Source of the DNA: Nansenia antarctica
Taxonomy: Eukaryota; Chordata; Actinopteri; Argentiniformes; Microstomatidae
DNA length: 64,000 nucleotides
Direction: 5' to 3'
Assembly: GCA_963989245.1 (NCBI GenBank)
Contig: OZ022357.1
Span: 26,378,433-26,442,432, forward strand
In this document: in pieces, positions 10,925 through 21,066 of the stretch
Layout of the letters: every line of letters starts with the position of its first letter
How positions within the stretch are numbered: position 1 is the first letter of the stretch
The notes under the pieces: generated by a model
Databases searched by the model: none
What the model was told of the DNA's origin: nothing
What the model saw: the letters and a program-made list of their open reading frames with translations, nothing else
Translations under genes and position numbers: made by a program

Positions 10925-13662
10925 TGTGTGTGTGTGTGTAGTGTGGGGATAGGGAGTGGCCACTAATCAGGTCAATTACAGACCTCTGAAAGTTGGCAAG
11001 GAAAATGCAAGTTTGAAAACTGACTGTTTTTAGGAGGCTGGGAACACTGTTCACAATCTTCCTCCAAAACAACAACATCTCTTTCAATCCCTCTATGGTT
11101 CAATATGTTTGATTTCTTAAGTACACAAGAAAGTGCAGCTTGGCAATGGCAAGAAAAACGTCACCACCAGCAGTACCGTGCTCACCTCTCCTCGTTGCTG
11201 TCCACGTGGAAGGTAGTATAACCCTAACCATGCTCACCTCTCCTCGTTGCTGTCCACGTGGAAGGTAGCATAACCCTAACCATGCTCACCTCTCCTCGTT
11301 GCTGTCCACGTGGAAGGTGCGCTCGATGACCGTGGTCCACTGTAGGCAGCGGATGACGAACGTGTTGGGCCTGGGCCGCTCTGTCTTCATCAGCTGACAC
11401 TCTACACACACACACACACACACGCGCACACGCACACACGCACACACACACACACACACGCCAGGCAGACAGACAGACAGACAGAGGGAGATTAAATAAT
11501 TAAATAATTTTGCCATTTAGCAGACGCTTTTATCCAAAGCGATTTACAATTACGAATTACAGGGACATTCCCCCTGGAGTAACTGAGGGCTAAGTGCCTT
11601 ACCCAAGGGCACACTAGTAGTGGTGTGGTTTCAGGCGGGATTTGAACTCACAACCTTCCGATCACAAGTCCAACTCACTATCCACTAGACCACCACTACC
11701 CCCCAGGGTAGATTAGAGAGGTGTTGAAGAATATTCTATTTCACACTGAAATTCACACTGCCTGTGTCCCTGTTCTCAACCCTTCTCCCTCAAGTGTCTC
11801 TCACACCGACCCCATGCTTTACATCCACACAGGGGAGGACACAAGTGCACATGACATCAGAGCAGTGACATCAGAGGGCAGCCACTGTGTGAGCAGCATC
11901 AGGAATCTCACCTCACCCACCAAGCCCCATCCTTCCCCTCCAGGAGTTAAACAACATACCAACATAACAACATAACAACATACCAATATAACAAACAACA
12001 TAACTGCATACCTGCCACAGAGAATAAACTACATACCTGCTACAGAGAATAAACTACATACCTGCTACTGAGAAGTTGTTGAGGGGGGGGAGGCTGTGGT
12101 CGGACATCTCTGGTTTCTCCTTGTAGCCGATGAAGGAGCCGTCACTCTTCAGGATGAAATACCTGGGCCTCCAAGTCTTAATGTACTCGCCTGCAGAGAG
12201 ACAGACACATGAGCGGACACAGGGTTTATGTTTGACCGATTCTGAGTAAACCGGACTTAGACGGTATCCGAGAAACAGAGAGTGCGGCCATGTGTAGAAA
12301 CAACCGCTTGCACCTACTAGGGATGCACCATGAAAGAATTTGCTTAAAATAAATAAATAAAAACAGAGCTAAAAATACTTCTGGTTTGTAATGACTGTCG
12401 GGACAAATTCGACTGTGTATGGGAAACACTGCCAACACTCACCCGAGTACAAAGCGCAGAGCGTATTACAGCAGAGCGTGTTACAGCTGTGAATCGAGTA
12501 TCATTCTTCTGAGGAGAAGCGGTCACGTGACACGCAATTACGATTGCTTCTAAACGCGGCTGTCACTACCTTAAAGGCTCTGGATTCGGTATACCACTCT
12601 GCACTCAGATTCATCACTCAAGACAAATATAACACTCACCACTGTGTCTTATATGATAAGGTTGGCTGGACATCTCTCGCAGCCCGTCGAGATTATCACT
12701 GGTATCAATTTATATTTAAGGGGATTTCAGGCAAACTCCCCCCCTATATCACTTCCCTGTTGGGCTGGAATGTTTCTTCCTATCAAACACGCTCCAGCGA
12801 GTGGTTGGTTTGTACGGTCCCTCAAATGTTTACTAAGCTGGGTAGGACAGCCTACGCTTATGATGCTGCTAACACTTGGAACTCTATTCAGAATTCTCTG
12901 AAACTGGTCACTCTCCCATCACTCAATGATTTTAAGAACTTGGTTTTTCCCCTCTGTGTCACTTCTTGTAACTGTTTTTAAATTATGTTGTACATTTCCT
13001 AGTAATGTTTTTTGTTTATATTTTGGTTTGATTTCTATTCTGTTTATGACTTGTATTGTTGGTTCTCTTTTGTTCACTCGTTGCTGCTGTAAATGAGGGC
13101 AACCTCAGTAACTTACGAGTTTAAATAAAGGTTTGAATGAAAAAAAAATAAAAAAATAAATAAATATAGTATTTCTTGAGGAATTACATTTTTTACAGAA
13201 GGTTCTGTCACTTTGAATAGCGTCTTTAACCACACAGACAGTGGTGCTGGACAAACACTCTTAAGGCGTTTAATATATATGCTCAAATACTGAGATTTAG
13301 GGTGTTACCGTAATACCGCCCAACCCTATGTGACACCTCTTCTTTGACAGGTTATTTATTTGACAAATTACATAGTTTACAAAAAGTTCTGTCATCACTT
13401 TCATAGCATCTTCAACCACACAGACAGTGCTGCTGGACAAAGACTCTTAAGGCCTTTATTATATATTGCAATTTAAGACTGTTTTATGAGGGTATTGACA
13501 AACACCTGCTGGTATACGGTATAACTGTATAACGGCCAAACCCTGATTCTACTACCAGAGGGTTACTCCACGGTGGAGGTTCTGGATGAGGCCTGACAGT
13601 GAACAGTGGAGCTCACCTCTCTTGTGGAGCCATCCCTCTCTCACTACGCTGACCTCGTTCAT
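149..13662 (-). CDS. akt2: akt2, RAC-beta serine/threonine kinase, 5' half (partial, seven coding exons)
   Basis: AKT2 is the PI3K-activated kinase that binds PIP3 through its PH domain and phosphorylates metabolic and survival targets. Coding exons read on the minus strand: 13617-13662 (ATG, MNEVSVVREGWLHKR), 12062-12190, 11290-11401, 10660-10810, 9897-10028, 343-408 and 149-217. All have GT-AG borders and agreeing phases; together they give 235 codons. The PH domain covers about residues 1-110 (EYIKTWRPRYFILKSDGSF, CLQWTTVIERTFHVDS). A linker follows, then the kinase start with the glycine loop LLGKGTFGKV and the ATP-binding lysine in YYAMKILRK. The last two exons encode [20 protein letters not shown] and [31 protein letters not shown] and [12 protein letters not shown] fit AKT2 better than AKT1 (KYSFQTHD) or AKT3 (KYSFQTKD). 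The remaining kinase and the hydrophobic tail lie beyond the left edge. The 9.5-kb intron 409-9896 is almost entirely repeats. Confidence 0.95.
800..1260 (+). other. GC-rich insert with retroposon-like tail inside the Tc1 remnant
   Basis: From 820 to 1060 the plus strand is very G-rich, unlike its surroundings. It is followed by a short GTACAGGTTTACAG repeat (1097-1160) and a tail near 1235-1260 containing AATAAAACTTTGAAACTTTG, typical of a retroposon 3' end. I do not recognise the family. Open frames across the G-rich part show no protein domain. Confidence 0.4.
1344..1744 (-). pseudogene. Tc1-like transposase, N-terminal fragment
   Basis: Two overlapping minus-strand frames encode the paired-like DNA-binding half of a Tc1 transposase: HKAGMGYKGISKNLVIHQST, VRQIVYKWKRFITVATLRP and VTAKGFKESLEPANISV. 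A frame change falls near 1556-1601, and the DDE catalytic domain is absent. It cannot make a working transposase. Confidence 0.8.
2108..2232. repeat. 21-bp minisatellite, six copies
   Basis: Near-perfect tandem copies of a 21-bp unit starting ATGGTCAGAGTGGGCCCTAG; the last copy has lost one base. It lies in the large akt2 intron. Confidence 0.95.
2339..2442. repeat. Microsatellite cluster: (GA)n, (CT)n, (AC)n
   Basis: Runs of GA (about 2339-2355), CT (about 2382-2411) and AC (about 2412-2442). Open frames here are artefacts of the dinucleotides. The flanks 1865-2107 and 2443-2812 show nothing recognisable. Confidence 0.95.
2813..5100. repeat. 2.3-kb minisatellite with 30-34 bp unit
   Basis: Roughly 70 tandem copies whose core reads TGACTGTTCTCTGGCTAGCC followed by TGTTTCTCTC. 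Variants (TTCGCTAGCTAGCC, TTCTCTAGCTAGCC, CTCAGTGACTG) recur in a patterned order, so blocks of several units have been copied together. It lies wholly in the akt2 intron. Confidence 0.97.
5101..5670. other. Intronic sequence without recognised features
   Basis: Ordinary intronic sequence of akt2. A plus-strand open frame at 5443-5748 matches no family I know and ends in T-rich satellite. It is not called as a gene. Confidence 0.5.
5671..6043. repeat. Tandem palindromic MITE-like units, left block
   Basis: About two and a half copies of a roughly 154-bp AT-rich unit whose ends are inverted (CTATGTTCTTTTTTTCATTT against AAATGAAAAAAAGAACATAG). The block is interrupted at 6044 by a 19-bp minisatellite and resumes at 7991. 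Confidence 0.85.
6044..7944. repeat. 1.9-kb minisatellite, 19-bp unit
   Basis: About 100 tandem copies of a 19-bp unit, mostly AGGTTTCCCTTTATATCCT or AGGTTTCTCTCTCTATCCT. Two unit types alternate in blocks. It sits between the two parts of the MITE-like array. Confidence 0.97.
7991..9234. repeat. Tandem palindromic MITE-like units, right block (about eight copies)
   Basis: Units of about 147-157 bp. Neighbours meet at the perfect palindrome GAACATAGTATACTATGTTC or a one- or two-base variant; junctions start near 8134, 8291, 8445, 8598, 8751, 8904, 9060 and 9207. Each unit has terminal inverted repeats and a conserved middle (GAATGATAATAATATATCAT). Confidence 0.93.
9308..9470. mobile_element. 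Small palindromic MITE with GTTTCCATAAA ends
   Basis: GTTTCCATAAA at 9309 is mirrored by TTTTATGGAAAC near 9361, with repeated GCGAATCA-type motifs. A relative is found in p2rx5 at 56668-56752. Confidence 0.45.
9601..9741 (-). mobile_element. tRNA-derived SINE, truncated
   Basis: The minus strand begins with a tRNA-like head (GGTCTAGTGGATAGTGAGTT, then a B-box-like GGTTGTGAGTTCAAATTCC). The same family is complete at 11505-11704. Confidence 0.7.
10076..10273. mobile_element. Palindromic MITE carrying telomere-like (TTAGGG)n arms
   Basis: The left end GTTACGGTACATGTGGGAA and the right end TTCCCGCCATGTACCGTAAC are inverted. Inside, the left arm carries TTAGGG repeats and the right arm CCCTAA repeats. 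A second copy with the same ends lies at 55076-55276. Confidence 0.75.
10891..10940. repeat. (TG)n microsatellite
   Basis: A TG run in an akt2 intron, interrupted by two TAG units. Confidence 0.95.
11179..11318 (-). repeat. 52-bp tandem duplication spanning an akt2 splice donor
   Basis: The exon end encoding FHVDSNEER plus its donor is present three times, 52 bp apart, on the minus strand. The authentic donor is at 11289; identical copies of the exon end and gtgagc donor follow at 11237 and 11185 within the intron. Because 52 is not a multiple of three, use of a downstream donor would shift the frame. Confidence 0.95.
11404..11490. repeat. (AC)n and (CAGA)n microsatellites
   Basis: A CA run with GC interruptions followed by repeated CAGA, immediately upstream of an akt2 acceptor on the minus strand. 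Confidence 0.9.
11505..11704 (-). mobile_element. tRNA-derived SINE with TCGCTTTGGATAAAAGCG tail
   Basis: On the minus strand there is a tRNA-like head with A- and B-box-like sequence, a body, and the tail AATCGCTTTGGATAAAAGCG ending GTCTGCTAAATGGC. This tail is common to many fish short repeats. Confidence 0.8.
12544..13165 (+). mobile_element. LINE 3' end: reverse-transcriptase C-terminal region and poly(A) tail
   Basis: A plus-strand frame of about 145 codons reads ALDSVYHSALRFITQ, KVGWTSLAARRDYHWYQFIF, GKLPPYITSLLGWNV and TWNSIQNSLKLVTLPSLNDF. This is the conserved C-terminus of a fish non-LTR retrotransposon polymerase. It ends in AATAAAGGTTTGAATG and an A-rich tail. The copy is 5'-truncated and lies in an akt2 intron. 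Confidence 0.85.
13170..13545. repeat. Two diverged tandem copies of a 150-180 bp repeat
   Basis: The segment with TCTGTCACTTTGAATAGCGT, CCACACAGACAGTGGTGCTG and CTTAAGGC recurs about 185 bp later in altered form. Both end in a pyrimidine-purine stretch containing CGGTATA- or CCGTAATACC-like motifs, as in hAT-type MITE ends. Family not assigned. Confidence 0.5.
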
Positions 13663-14201
13663 GCTGGGGCGCAGGGCTGACGGGGGTCAGGGTGGGGTCA
13701 AAGGTTACAGGGGCCAGGGGAGCCTACTGGCGGAGGTGTCAGATGAGTCTCAGATGGAAATCCTGGGGACAGACAAAAGAAACACAACATCAGCCACAAC
13801 GCAGAACAGACCTGAAATGAGGTACGGTACTCTTCAACAGTTTATTGAGAATTTGGCAATAAAAAACGATCTCCTCCACAAGGAGGCTACATGTCAACTT
13901 CTCAAGATGTTTCTAATGTAAATTTGACATGAGAGGCATCAGCAGATGGAACAACACTCTTACAGGCAGGGCCCATTTCATGAAACAACTAGCCTAGGTT
14001 ATTGACATAAAACATAATTAAACAAATAAATAACAATTCCAAAGAAGTTATTCAGTGACATTATCAAATGAAGGAGAACTGGGAAGAACTCTGTAAATGG
14101 AAATGCTACAAAAAAAACACTGTACTGGTCAGTCTAACCCTGCACTGCAGCGGAGTCAACAGATTCCTCTTAACAGACTCAGTGTAGAAAACCCCTCTGC
14201 A

Positions 14202-14400
14202 GGGCGCTTAGGTGGCGTAGCGGGTTAAGCGTCGACCACGTAACCGCAGGGTCCCCGGTTCGATTCCGGCCGGAGACATATCCTGCACGTCATCCCTCCT
14301 CTCTCTCTCACCCATCCTTCCTGTCATAATCTATACTGTACTGTCAATAAAAATGAAAAATATGAGTGGGACTGCCCCACTCAGAAAAAATTACTTAAAA
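14202..14400 (+). mobile_element. tRNA-derived SINE (GGCGCTTAGGTGGCGTAG family)
   Basis: A tRNA-like head GGGCGCTTAGGTGGCGTAGC, a B box GGTTCGATTCC, a pyrimidine-rich body and the tail GAGTGGGACTGCCCCACTC. A close copy is at 58311-58510 and a related one is reversed at 34398-34545. Confidence 0.85.
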
Positions 14401-15389
14401 CTACTAAATGATAAAAACCTCTGCTCATCAACAGAGCCTTGGTACTATGCTTGTTCTGATTCCTCACTCAGGCCAGCTCGAGTGTGAGTCCCCAGGCAGT
14501 GTTGGTGTCTGTTCTGCAGCCAGGTCTGTCCAGAGGCGGAACACCCGTCCCCTGGCCCTGCCCTGGCAGCCCTCCCGGTCACCATGGGCACTGCGCTGGA
14601 TTACCCAGAGCAAAATCCCCACCTTGTGATGCACTCTGCTGCCCGTTACACAACGACACAGCCAAACAACTGCCAAATACCGCCACCCCCCACCTCATCT
14701 TGCACTTGCCCGTGGACATACAAGCGTGAGGTCCAAAAGGAGATAATAATTACTTCCATGACCTTAGGCTGAGTGCAACACCGCCAGACCTTTCACAGCC
14801 AGAGCTTCAACCATTCCTCCTCCTTTCAACTCGCGTCGTTGGTTAAACAGCATGTGCTGTTGGAGGTACTGGTGCTCTGTTAACGCCAGTATGAGAGATC
14901 TGATATGGTGCTATGGCTCTGCCAGCTACAGGACCATGTCCAGATAAATGACACCAATGTCATATAGGAGAGGAGGACCAACCGTTTTGACAACTCAATC
15001 AGTCAGTGACTAGGCTACTTTGCACTGCAAGGGAATGCTGTGTCTGTTTGAACTGTATTATTTGTAGAGATGAAAATCAATGGCTCCCTTTCAGTTCAGT
15101 CGATTCCAAATCTATTTATAAACCAGATGTAAAAAAAGAACGAAGGGCCGATTGGAGTTTCAGTATCTGACTGCAGTCTTACACACAGACTCATCAGCAC
15201 AGCACAGGGCGGTGTAAACAACTCCAGAAGACATACCGGCTAGTGAAAAACCATGACTTAGTCAAACTCAAGTTTTAAACATTGAGACATGGGAACGTTC
15301 CGCGGAGCAGAGCAGAGCAGTGACCCTGGGGGTGATTACTGTGTTGACAGATAAAACGGGACACACACATGCAGGTGTGACAGTGTGGG
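14401..15389. other. akt2 intron 1 sequence without recognised features
   Basis: Open frames on both strands at 14408-14772 show no conserved domain, and no convincing exon was found. The sequence is unassigned. Confidence 0.4.
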
Positions 15390-17512
15390 TGAATGAACAA
15401 CACTGATACTGACACACACCTGCTCAGCAAACTCCTAAACCTCAACCAGTTTATACTCTGTAGTATAGGCTTTCTCGCAGGGAAGGGCACACTGCTGTAC
15501 AGCACCACCAGGGCCAACCTAAAGCGTGGCATCCGAGAGGCCAAGGCAGACCACAGAGAGAAGATTGAGGAATGCTTCCTGAGCAACGACTCCAGGCGGG
15601 TGTGGCAGGGGGTTCAGCACATGACAAACTTCAGAGCCAACAGGCTCACAGCCGCAGAGGACGACCCCCTGCTGGCGGAAAAGCTGAACTCCTTCTACGC
15701 CCGGTTCGACGAGGGGCGTACGGAGGTAACCACAACACAAACACCACTCTCTCCAGCTCTCAGCAGCCTCACCCTCACAGAGCATGAAGTGAGACGCGTG
15801 CTGAAGGCGGTGGACCCCAGGAAAGCCTCGGGGCCGGATGGCGTCCTGGGACGGGTGCTGAGGGACTGCGCCGACCAGCTGGCCGGGGTTTTCACCAACA
15901 TCTTCAACCAGTCCCTGTCCCAGGCCACCATCCCACCCTGCCTGAAAACCTCAACTATCATCCCAGTCCCGAAGAAAAGCACGGTGAGCTGCCTAAACGA
16001 CTACCGCCCGGTGGCACTCACACCAATCATCATGAAGTGCTTCGAGAAACTAGTCCGGGCCCACATACTCACACACCTCCCGCCCAACCTGGATCCATAC
16101 CAGTTCGCCTACAGAGCCCACAGGTCCACAGAGGACGCGACGACGCGACGACTCTCCACGCCACTCTATCGCACCTGGAGAGGGGAAACAGCTACGCGAG
16201 ACTGCTCTTTGTGGACTTCAGCTCTGCCTTCAACACCATCCTTCCAGACAGGCTAGTGACCAAACTACTAGACCTGGGACTATCACACTCTATATGTGCA
16301 TGGATCAAGGACTTCCTGACCGACCGCCCCCAGAGGGTGCGGGTGGGCTCCCACACCTCCACAGCCCTCAGACTCAGCACTGGGTCCCCCCAGGGCTGCG
16401 TGCTAAGCCCTATCCTCTACAACCTCTACACCTATGACTTCACCCCCGTCCACCCCAGCAACTCCATCGTAAAGTTTGCAGACGACACCACCGTGGTGGG
16501 CTGCATCACGGGGGGGGGGACGAGGCGGCGTACAGGGATGAGGTAGAGCAACTGAGCAAGCTGTGCAAGGTTAACAACCTGCTGCTGAACAAGTCAAAGA
16601 CCCAGGAAATCATCGTAGACTTCAGAAGGAAAAAGTCTGAGATCCAGCCCCTGCTCATCGACGGAGAGAGCGTGGAGAGAGTCTCAGCCCTCCGATTCCT
16701 GGGGGTGCACATACAGGATGACCTGTCCTGGAAGAACAACACAACAGCCACCATCAAGAAGGCACAACAGCGGCTCTACATCCTGAGAGTCCTCAGGAAG
16801 GAACACATCAAGCAGGAGATGCTGGTGGCCTACTACCGCGGCGCAGTGGAGAGCATCCTCACCTACGGCATCTGCAACTGGTTCTCCAGCTGCACAGCCG
16901 CGGAGAGAAATGCGCTACAGAGAGTCGTGAGAACAGCCCAGAAGATCACCGGCGCCCCCCTCCCCTCTCTGGAAGAGCTGTACAACACACGCTGTCTCAG
17001 GAAGGCCTCCAAGATCTCCAGAGACCCATCCCACCCTGGGTACGAACACTTTACCCGGCTGCCCTCGAAAAGGCGGTACAGGACCATGGCCGCAAGGACA
17101 AACAGACTGAAGCACAGCTTCTACCACAGGGCCGTCAAGGCCCTGAACACAGCAAAGACCTAGGTTCTGGGCCCTGGACAGTCTGGACGGATTGATGGCA
17201 GCTGCTGGACTGAAAAAATCAGGTGTAGTGCTGAGGCACAAATATGTACATTTCAAGCCTGCAAACTGTGACACTTTAAATAAATGTGCAATAACACTAT
17301 GTGCAATATGACAACCCTAGTCGTCTATCTGTACAGTATAGTATAGTGGATAGTGTACATAGCCTTTATTTATTTAAATCAGCTCCTTCCCTTCTTGTTT
17401 TTGTTTTTGTTTTTTTCCCTTTCCTAGCACCAGGGGAGCCCCCCCTCCTAAATGTCGTTGTATGGTACCTGTACTGTATTAATGACAATAAAGACCATTC
17501 ATTCATTAATAG
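15390..17512 (+). pseudogene. L2-clade non-LTR retrotransposon polymerase, 5'-truncated and frameshifted
   Basis: Three consecutive plus-strand frames (15393-16256, 16037-16546, 16672-17163) encode one reverse transcriptase. The parts include SGPDGVLGRVLRDCADQLAG, NDYRPVALTPIIMKCFEKL, ARLLFVDFSSAFNTILPDRL, STGSPQGCVLSPILYNLYTY (motif B), the catalytic KFADDTTVV, and the C-terminal ALRFLGVHIQDDLSW and SILTYGICNWFSS. The first break is at a short GCGACGAC duplication near 16140, the second in the G run at 16509-16518. The tail is TAATGACAATAAAGACC with ATTC repeats. The endonuclease is missing, so the copy is dead. Confidence 0.9.
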
Positions 17513-17519
17513 TTGTCAC

Positions 17520-17616
17520 AATCCCTGGAGAGGAAACTTACGTCCTACTGAAAACAAACAAACACTTACTTCTGTCACAGGGCATGGAGCAGTCTGGGCC
17601 TTTACAGATCTCTACA
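17520..17616. repeat. 97-bp exact copy of a ZP-gene exon-intron-exon segment
   Basis: Identical base for base to 22730-22826 in the ZP gene, including the small intron between its last two exons. The segment lies directly after the L2 3' end. Because the intron is kept, it was copied from DNA, not from spliced RNA. Confidence 0.95.
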
Positions 17617-18168
17617 GAGAGGGTGAATTGAGAATAGTATAAAACCTACGATCTGTAACCAACATCGATTAAGGACTGCTAATCAGATTGAGATAGCTGA
17701 TAGATACAGGGTAGATGTCACAGCTTCTTACTCAGAACAACTATAAACCGGGTCCGACTAATCTCTGGAGCAAAGTAGAGTCATGTGTGTAATACGTGTT
17801 GATAGTACAGTCTAGCTGCACGTTGGTTTGTTAAAGCAGCCGTCAGATTTCTGTACAAAACCCAGAACATAGTTAATAACAGAAAGCTGCCTGGCGAACT
17901 GAGTAAAGCGTCAATGTGCTTCAGTGTTTCATGTAGTTTAGCTTAGCTAGCTGTGTGTCATATCAGCTCCACGCCAGCAGTTAGACGGACCCGCTACTTC
18001 CCCTCATTGTGTTGCTAGCAGGCTAGCTAAAGGCTACAGCTAACAGCTAGCTGTCCCAGACCATGTCCTGCTGTCAGAAGTAGAGTATAACACACATATA
18101 TATAAACTATAACATCTCTACTGGTCAGACTTGGGTTTGGTATCAATCAGCAGAGTTTAGGATCTTAC
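17617..18168. other. akt2 intron 1, proximal part, no recognised features
   Basis: Unique-looking sequence with short GCTAGCTA-type repeats around 17940-18050. No exon or regulatory site was identified. Confidence 0.4.
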
Positions 18169-18300
18169 CTTCTCTCCTCCTCAGCGAGCTGCTCAGAGCA
18201 GACCAGGGTTTAGACCAGACCAGGGTGTCAGGGATCCAGAGTTCAGAGGTTTCCAGGTTGTTGTTGTTGTTGAGTTTAGCGACGTTACTCAGCTGGACAC
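18169..18300 (-). other. akt2: akt2 non-coding exon 1 (5' UTR), right limit approximate
   Basis: On the minus strand a clean donor (GAGAAG followed by gtaagat) sits at 18167-18168. The next akt2 exon has an acceptor at 13763-13764 and 101 bases of leader before the ATG at 13662 (exon 13617-13762). The 5' limit cannot be set from sequence alone. No TATA box was recognised. Confidence 0.5.
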
Positions 18301-18484
18301 CAAAGCAGGATTGAGTTTAAAGTTTAAGGTTTAAGGGTTAGTTTAGGGTATATCCAGACTGGTGTATTGATCTCTGCCAATGAACACACAGCCTCTAACA
18401 GCCTCTAACCTCGCTGCCTAAACCGCTAAACACTCTAACAGCCTCCTCGCTATGCTGCTGAGCTTCTGTTCTGCTTCCCACAAC

Positions 18485-19972
18485 AGGACGTGATGGCGTG
18501 TAGTTAGGGGTCAGGATGGCGTGTAGTTAGGGGTCAGGATGGCGTGTAGTTAGGGGTCAGGATGGCGTGTTGTTAGGGATCAGGACGGCGTGTTGTTAGG
18601 GTCAGGATGGCGTGTTGTTAGGGGTCAGGACGGCGTGTTGTTAGGGGTCGGGACGGCGTGTTGTTAGGGGTCGGGACGGCGTGTTGTTAGGGGTCGGGAC
18701 GGCGTGTTGTTAGGGGTCAGGATGGCGTGTTGTTAGGGGTCAGGACGGCGTGTAGTTAGGGGTCGGGACGGCGTGTTGTTAGGGGTCAGGACGGCGTGTA
18801 GTTAGGGGTCGGGACGGCGTGTTGTTAGGGTCAGGATGGCGTGTTGTTAGGGGTCAGGACGGCGTGTTGTTAGGGGTCGGGACGGCGTGTTGTTAGGGGT
18901 CGGGACGGCGTGTTGTTAGGGGTCGGGACGGCGTGTTGTTAGGGGTCAGGATGGCGTGTTGTTAGGGGTCAGGACGGCGTGTAGTTAGGGGTCGGGACGG
19001 CGTGTTGTTAGGGGTCAGGACGGCGTGTAGTTAGGGGTCGGGACGGCGTGTTGTTAGGGGTCGGGACGGCGTGTAGTTAGGGTCAGGATGGCGTGTTGTT
19101 AGGGGTCAGGACGGCGTGTTGTTAGGGGTCGGGACGGCGTGTTGTTAGGGGTCGGGACGGCGTGTTGTTAGGGGTCGGGACGGCGTGTTGTTAGGGGTCA
19201 GGATGGCGTGTTGTTAGGGGTCAGGACGGCGTGTAGTTAGGGGTCGGGACGGCGTGTTGTTAGGGGTCAGGACGGCGTGTAGTTAGGGGTCGGGACGGCG
19301 TGTTGTTAGGGGTCGGGACGGCGTGTAGTTAGGGGTCAGGACGGCGTGTTGTTAGGGGTCAGGACGGCGTGTTGTTAGGGGTCGGGACGGCGTGTTGTTA
19401 GGGGTCGGGATGGCGTGTTGTTAGGGGTCGGGACGGCGTGTTGTTAGGGGTCGGGACGGCGTGTTGTTAGGGGTCGGGACGGCGTGTTGTTAGGGGTCGA
19501 GACGGCGTGTTGTTAGGGGTCGGGACGGCGTGTTGTTAGGGGTCGGGACGGCGTGTTGTTAGGGGTCGGGACGGCGTGTTATTAGGGGTCGGGACGGCGT
19601 GTTATTAGGGGTCAGGACGGCGTGTTGTTAGGGGTCAGGATGGCGTGTTGTTAGGGGTCAGGACGGCGTGTAGTTAGGGGTCAGGATGGCGTGTTGTTAG
19701 GGGTCGGGACGGCGTGTTGTTAGGGGTCGGGATGGCGTGTTGTTAGGGGTCGGGACGGCGTGTTGTTAGGGGTCGGGACGGCGTGTTGTTAGGGGTCGGG
19801 ACGGCGTGTTGTTAGGGGTCGGGACGGCGTGTTGTTAGGGGTCGGGGCGGCGTGTTGTCAGGGGTCGGGACGGCGTGTTGTTAGGGGTCGGGACGGCGTG
19901 TTGTTAGGGGTCGGGACGGCGTGTTGTTAGGGATCAGGACGGCGTGTTGTCAGGGTCAGGACGGCGTGTTGT
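18485..19972. repeat. 1.5-kb G-rich minisatellite, 23-bp unit
   Basis: About 64 copies of a 23-bp unit containing GGCGTGTTGTTAGGGGTCGG. A shortened variant (TTAGGGTCAGGATGG) recurs at 18598, 18825 and 19076, so blocks of about ten units were copied as a group. It lies just upstream of akt2 exon 1. Confidence 0.97.
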
Positions 19973-19989
19973 CGTTGCCGCTGCAGTTA

Positions 19990-20050
19990 TTCAGGTATTC
20001 ATGTCGTAATTGTAAATCGCTTTGGATTAAAAGCGTCTGCTAAATGGCAA
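19990..20050 (+). mobile_element. SINE tail fragment
   Basis: TAAATCGCTTTGGATTAAAA followed by GCGTCTGCTAAATGGC, the 3' tail of the SINE family seen at 11505-11704, here on the plus strand. Confidence 0.7.
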
Positions 20051-20203
20051 AATTAAATTAAATTATAAATTATGAGTGACACTCATCCTAGTGGCTTACA
20101 GAAAAGTGACACATTTACTGGATGGACCAGAACACATTTTGGGATCTCCTCTCAGGGTTGACGACCTCCATTGTGACTGAACTATATAGCAATAGCAATA
20201 GCC

Positions 20204-20446
20204 CAAGAGCTCTGTCCTAGGGCCCTTACTGTTCTCCCTCTATACCACTGGGGTCCCCCAGGGCTCTGTCCTAGGGCCCTTACTGTTCTCCCTCTATACC
20301 ACTGGGGTCCCCCAGGGCTCTGTCCTAGGGCCCTTACTGTTCTCCCTCTATACCACTGGGGTCCCTCAGGGCTCTGTCCTAGGGCCCTTACTGTTCTCCC
20401 TCTATACCACTGGGGTCCCTCAGGGCTCTGTCCTAGGGCCCTTACT
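20204..20446 (+). repeat. 54-bp minisatellite made of a reverse-transcriptase motif, left block
   Basis: Four to five tandem 54-bp units, each encoding FSLYTTGVPQGSVLGPLL. GVPQGSVLGP is RT motif B of a non-LTR retrotransposon. The block is interrupted by an L2 fragment and resumes at 21067. Confidence 0.93.
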
Positions 20447-21066
20447 GATTCAGATTCAGATTCAGATAACGTTTATTGCCATTAATGCTTGACACATGTA
20501 GGAATTTGCTTTGGCATTTACAGAAGGTGCATTTATGCTTTTTTCACATATACATGAACAAAACAAGTACAAATACAAATGCAAAGACAGGCAAAAACAG
20601 GACAACACAGGACAGACAGTGCATGGATAGTGCTGTATATAAAGTGCAGTGCAGAGTTATTCAAGGTCCAGTGCATGTTCAGTCCTGGGCAGACTTGGGG
20701 GCGGGGGGGAGGGGGAAGCCAGAGTCATTTAGCAGCCTGGCGGCTGAGGGGAAGAAGCTGAGCCTGTGGCGGGCCTTTAATGCCTTAGGCAGCCGCAACC
20801 TTCTTCCAGAGGGAAGCAGGGTGAGGAGGCCGTGGCCGGGGTGGAAGGGGTCTGCCATGATCTTCCTTGCCCTCCTCAGAGCCCTGGTGTCATGCAGGGA
20901 GTTGAGGGAGGGCAAGGGACAGCCGATCACCCTCTCTGCTGAGCGTATTACCCGCTGCAACTTGGCCTTGTCCTTGGTCGTTGCAGCAGGGAACCAGGTG
21001 ATGATGGAGTGGGTGAGGATGGACTCTATGATGGCCATGTAAAACTGGACCATCATGGACCTCGGC
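20447..21066 (-). mobile_element. 5'-truncated L2-like LINE inserted into the RT-motif minisatellite
   Basis: The minus strand encodes an intact-looking polymerase C-terminus: SILTHSIITWFPAATTKD, RVIRSAERVIGCPLPSLNSL, HPGHGLLTLLPSGRRLRLPK and SFFPSAARLLND. It ends with a tail that has AATAAACGTTATCTGAATC repeats at 20447-20480. Confidence 0.85.

Noticed and set aside
14408..14772. Overlapping open frames on both strands in akt2 intron 1
   Set aside because: No conserved motif and no splice evidence; likely chance.
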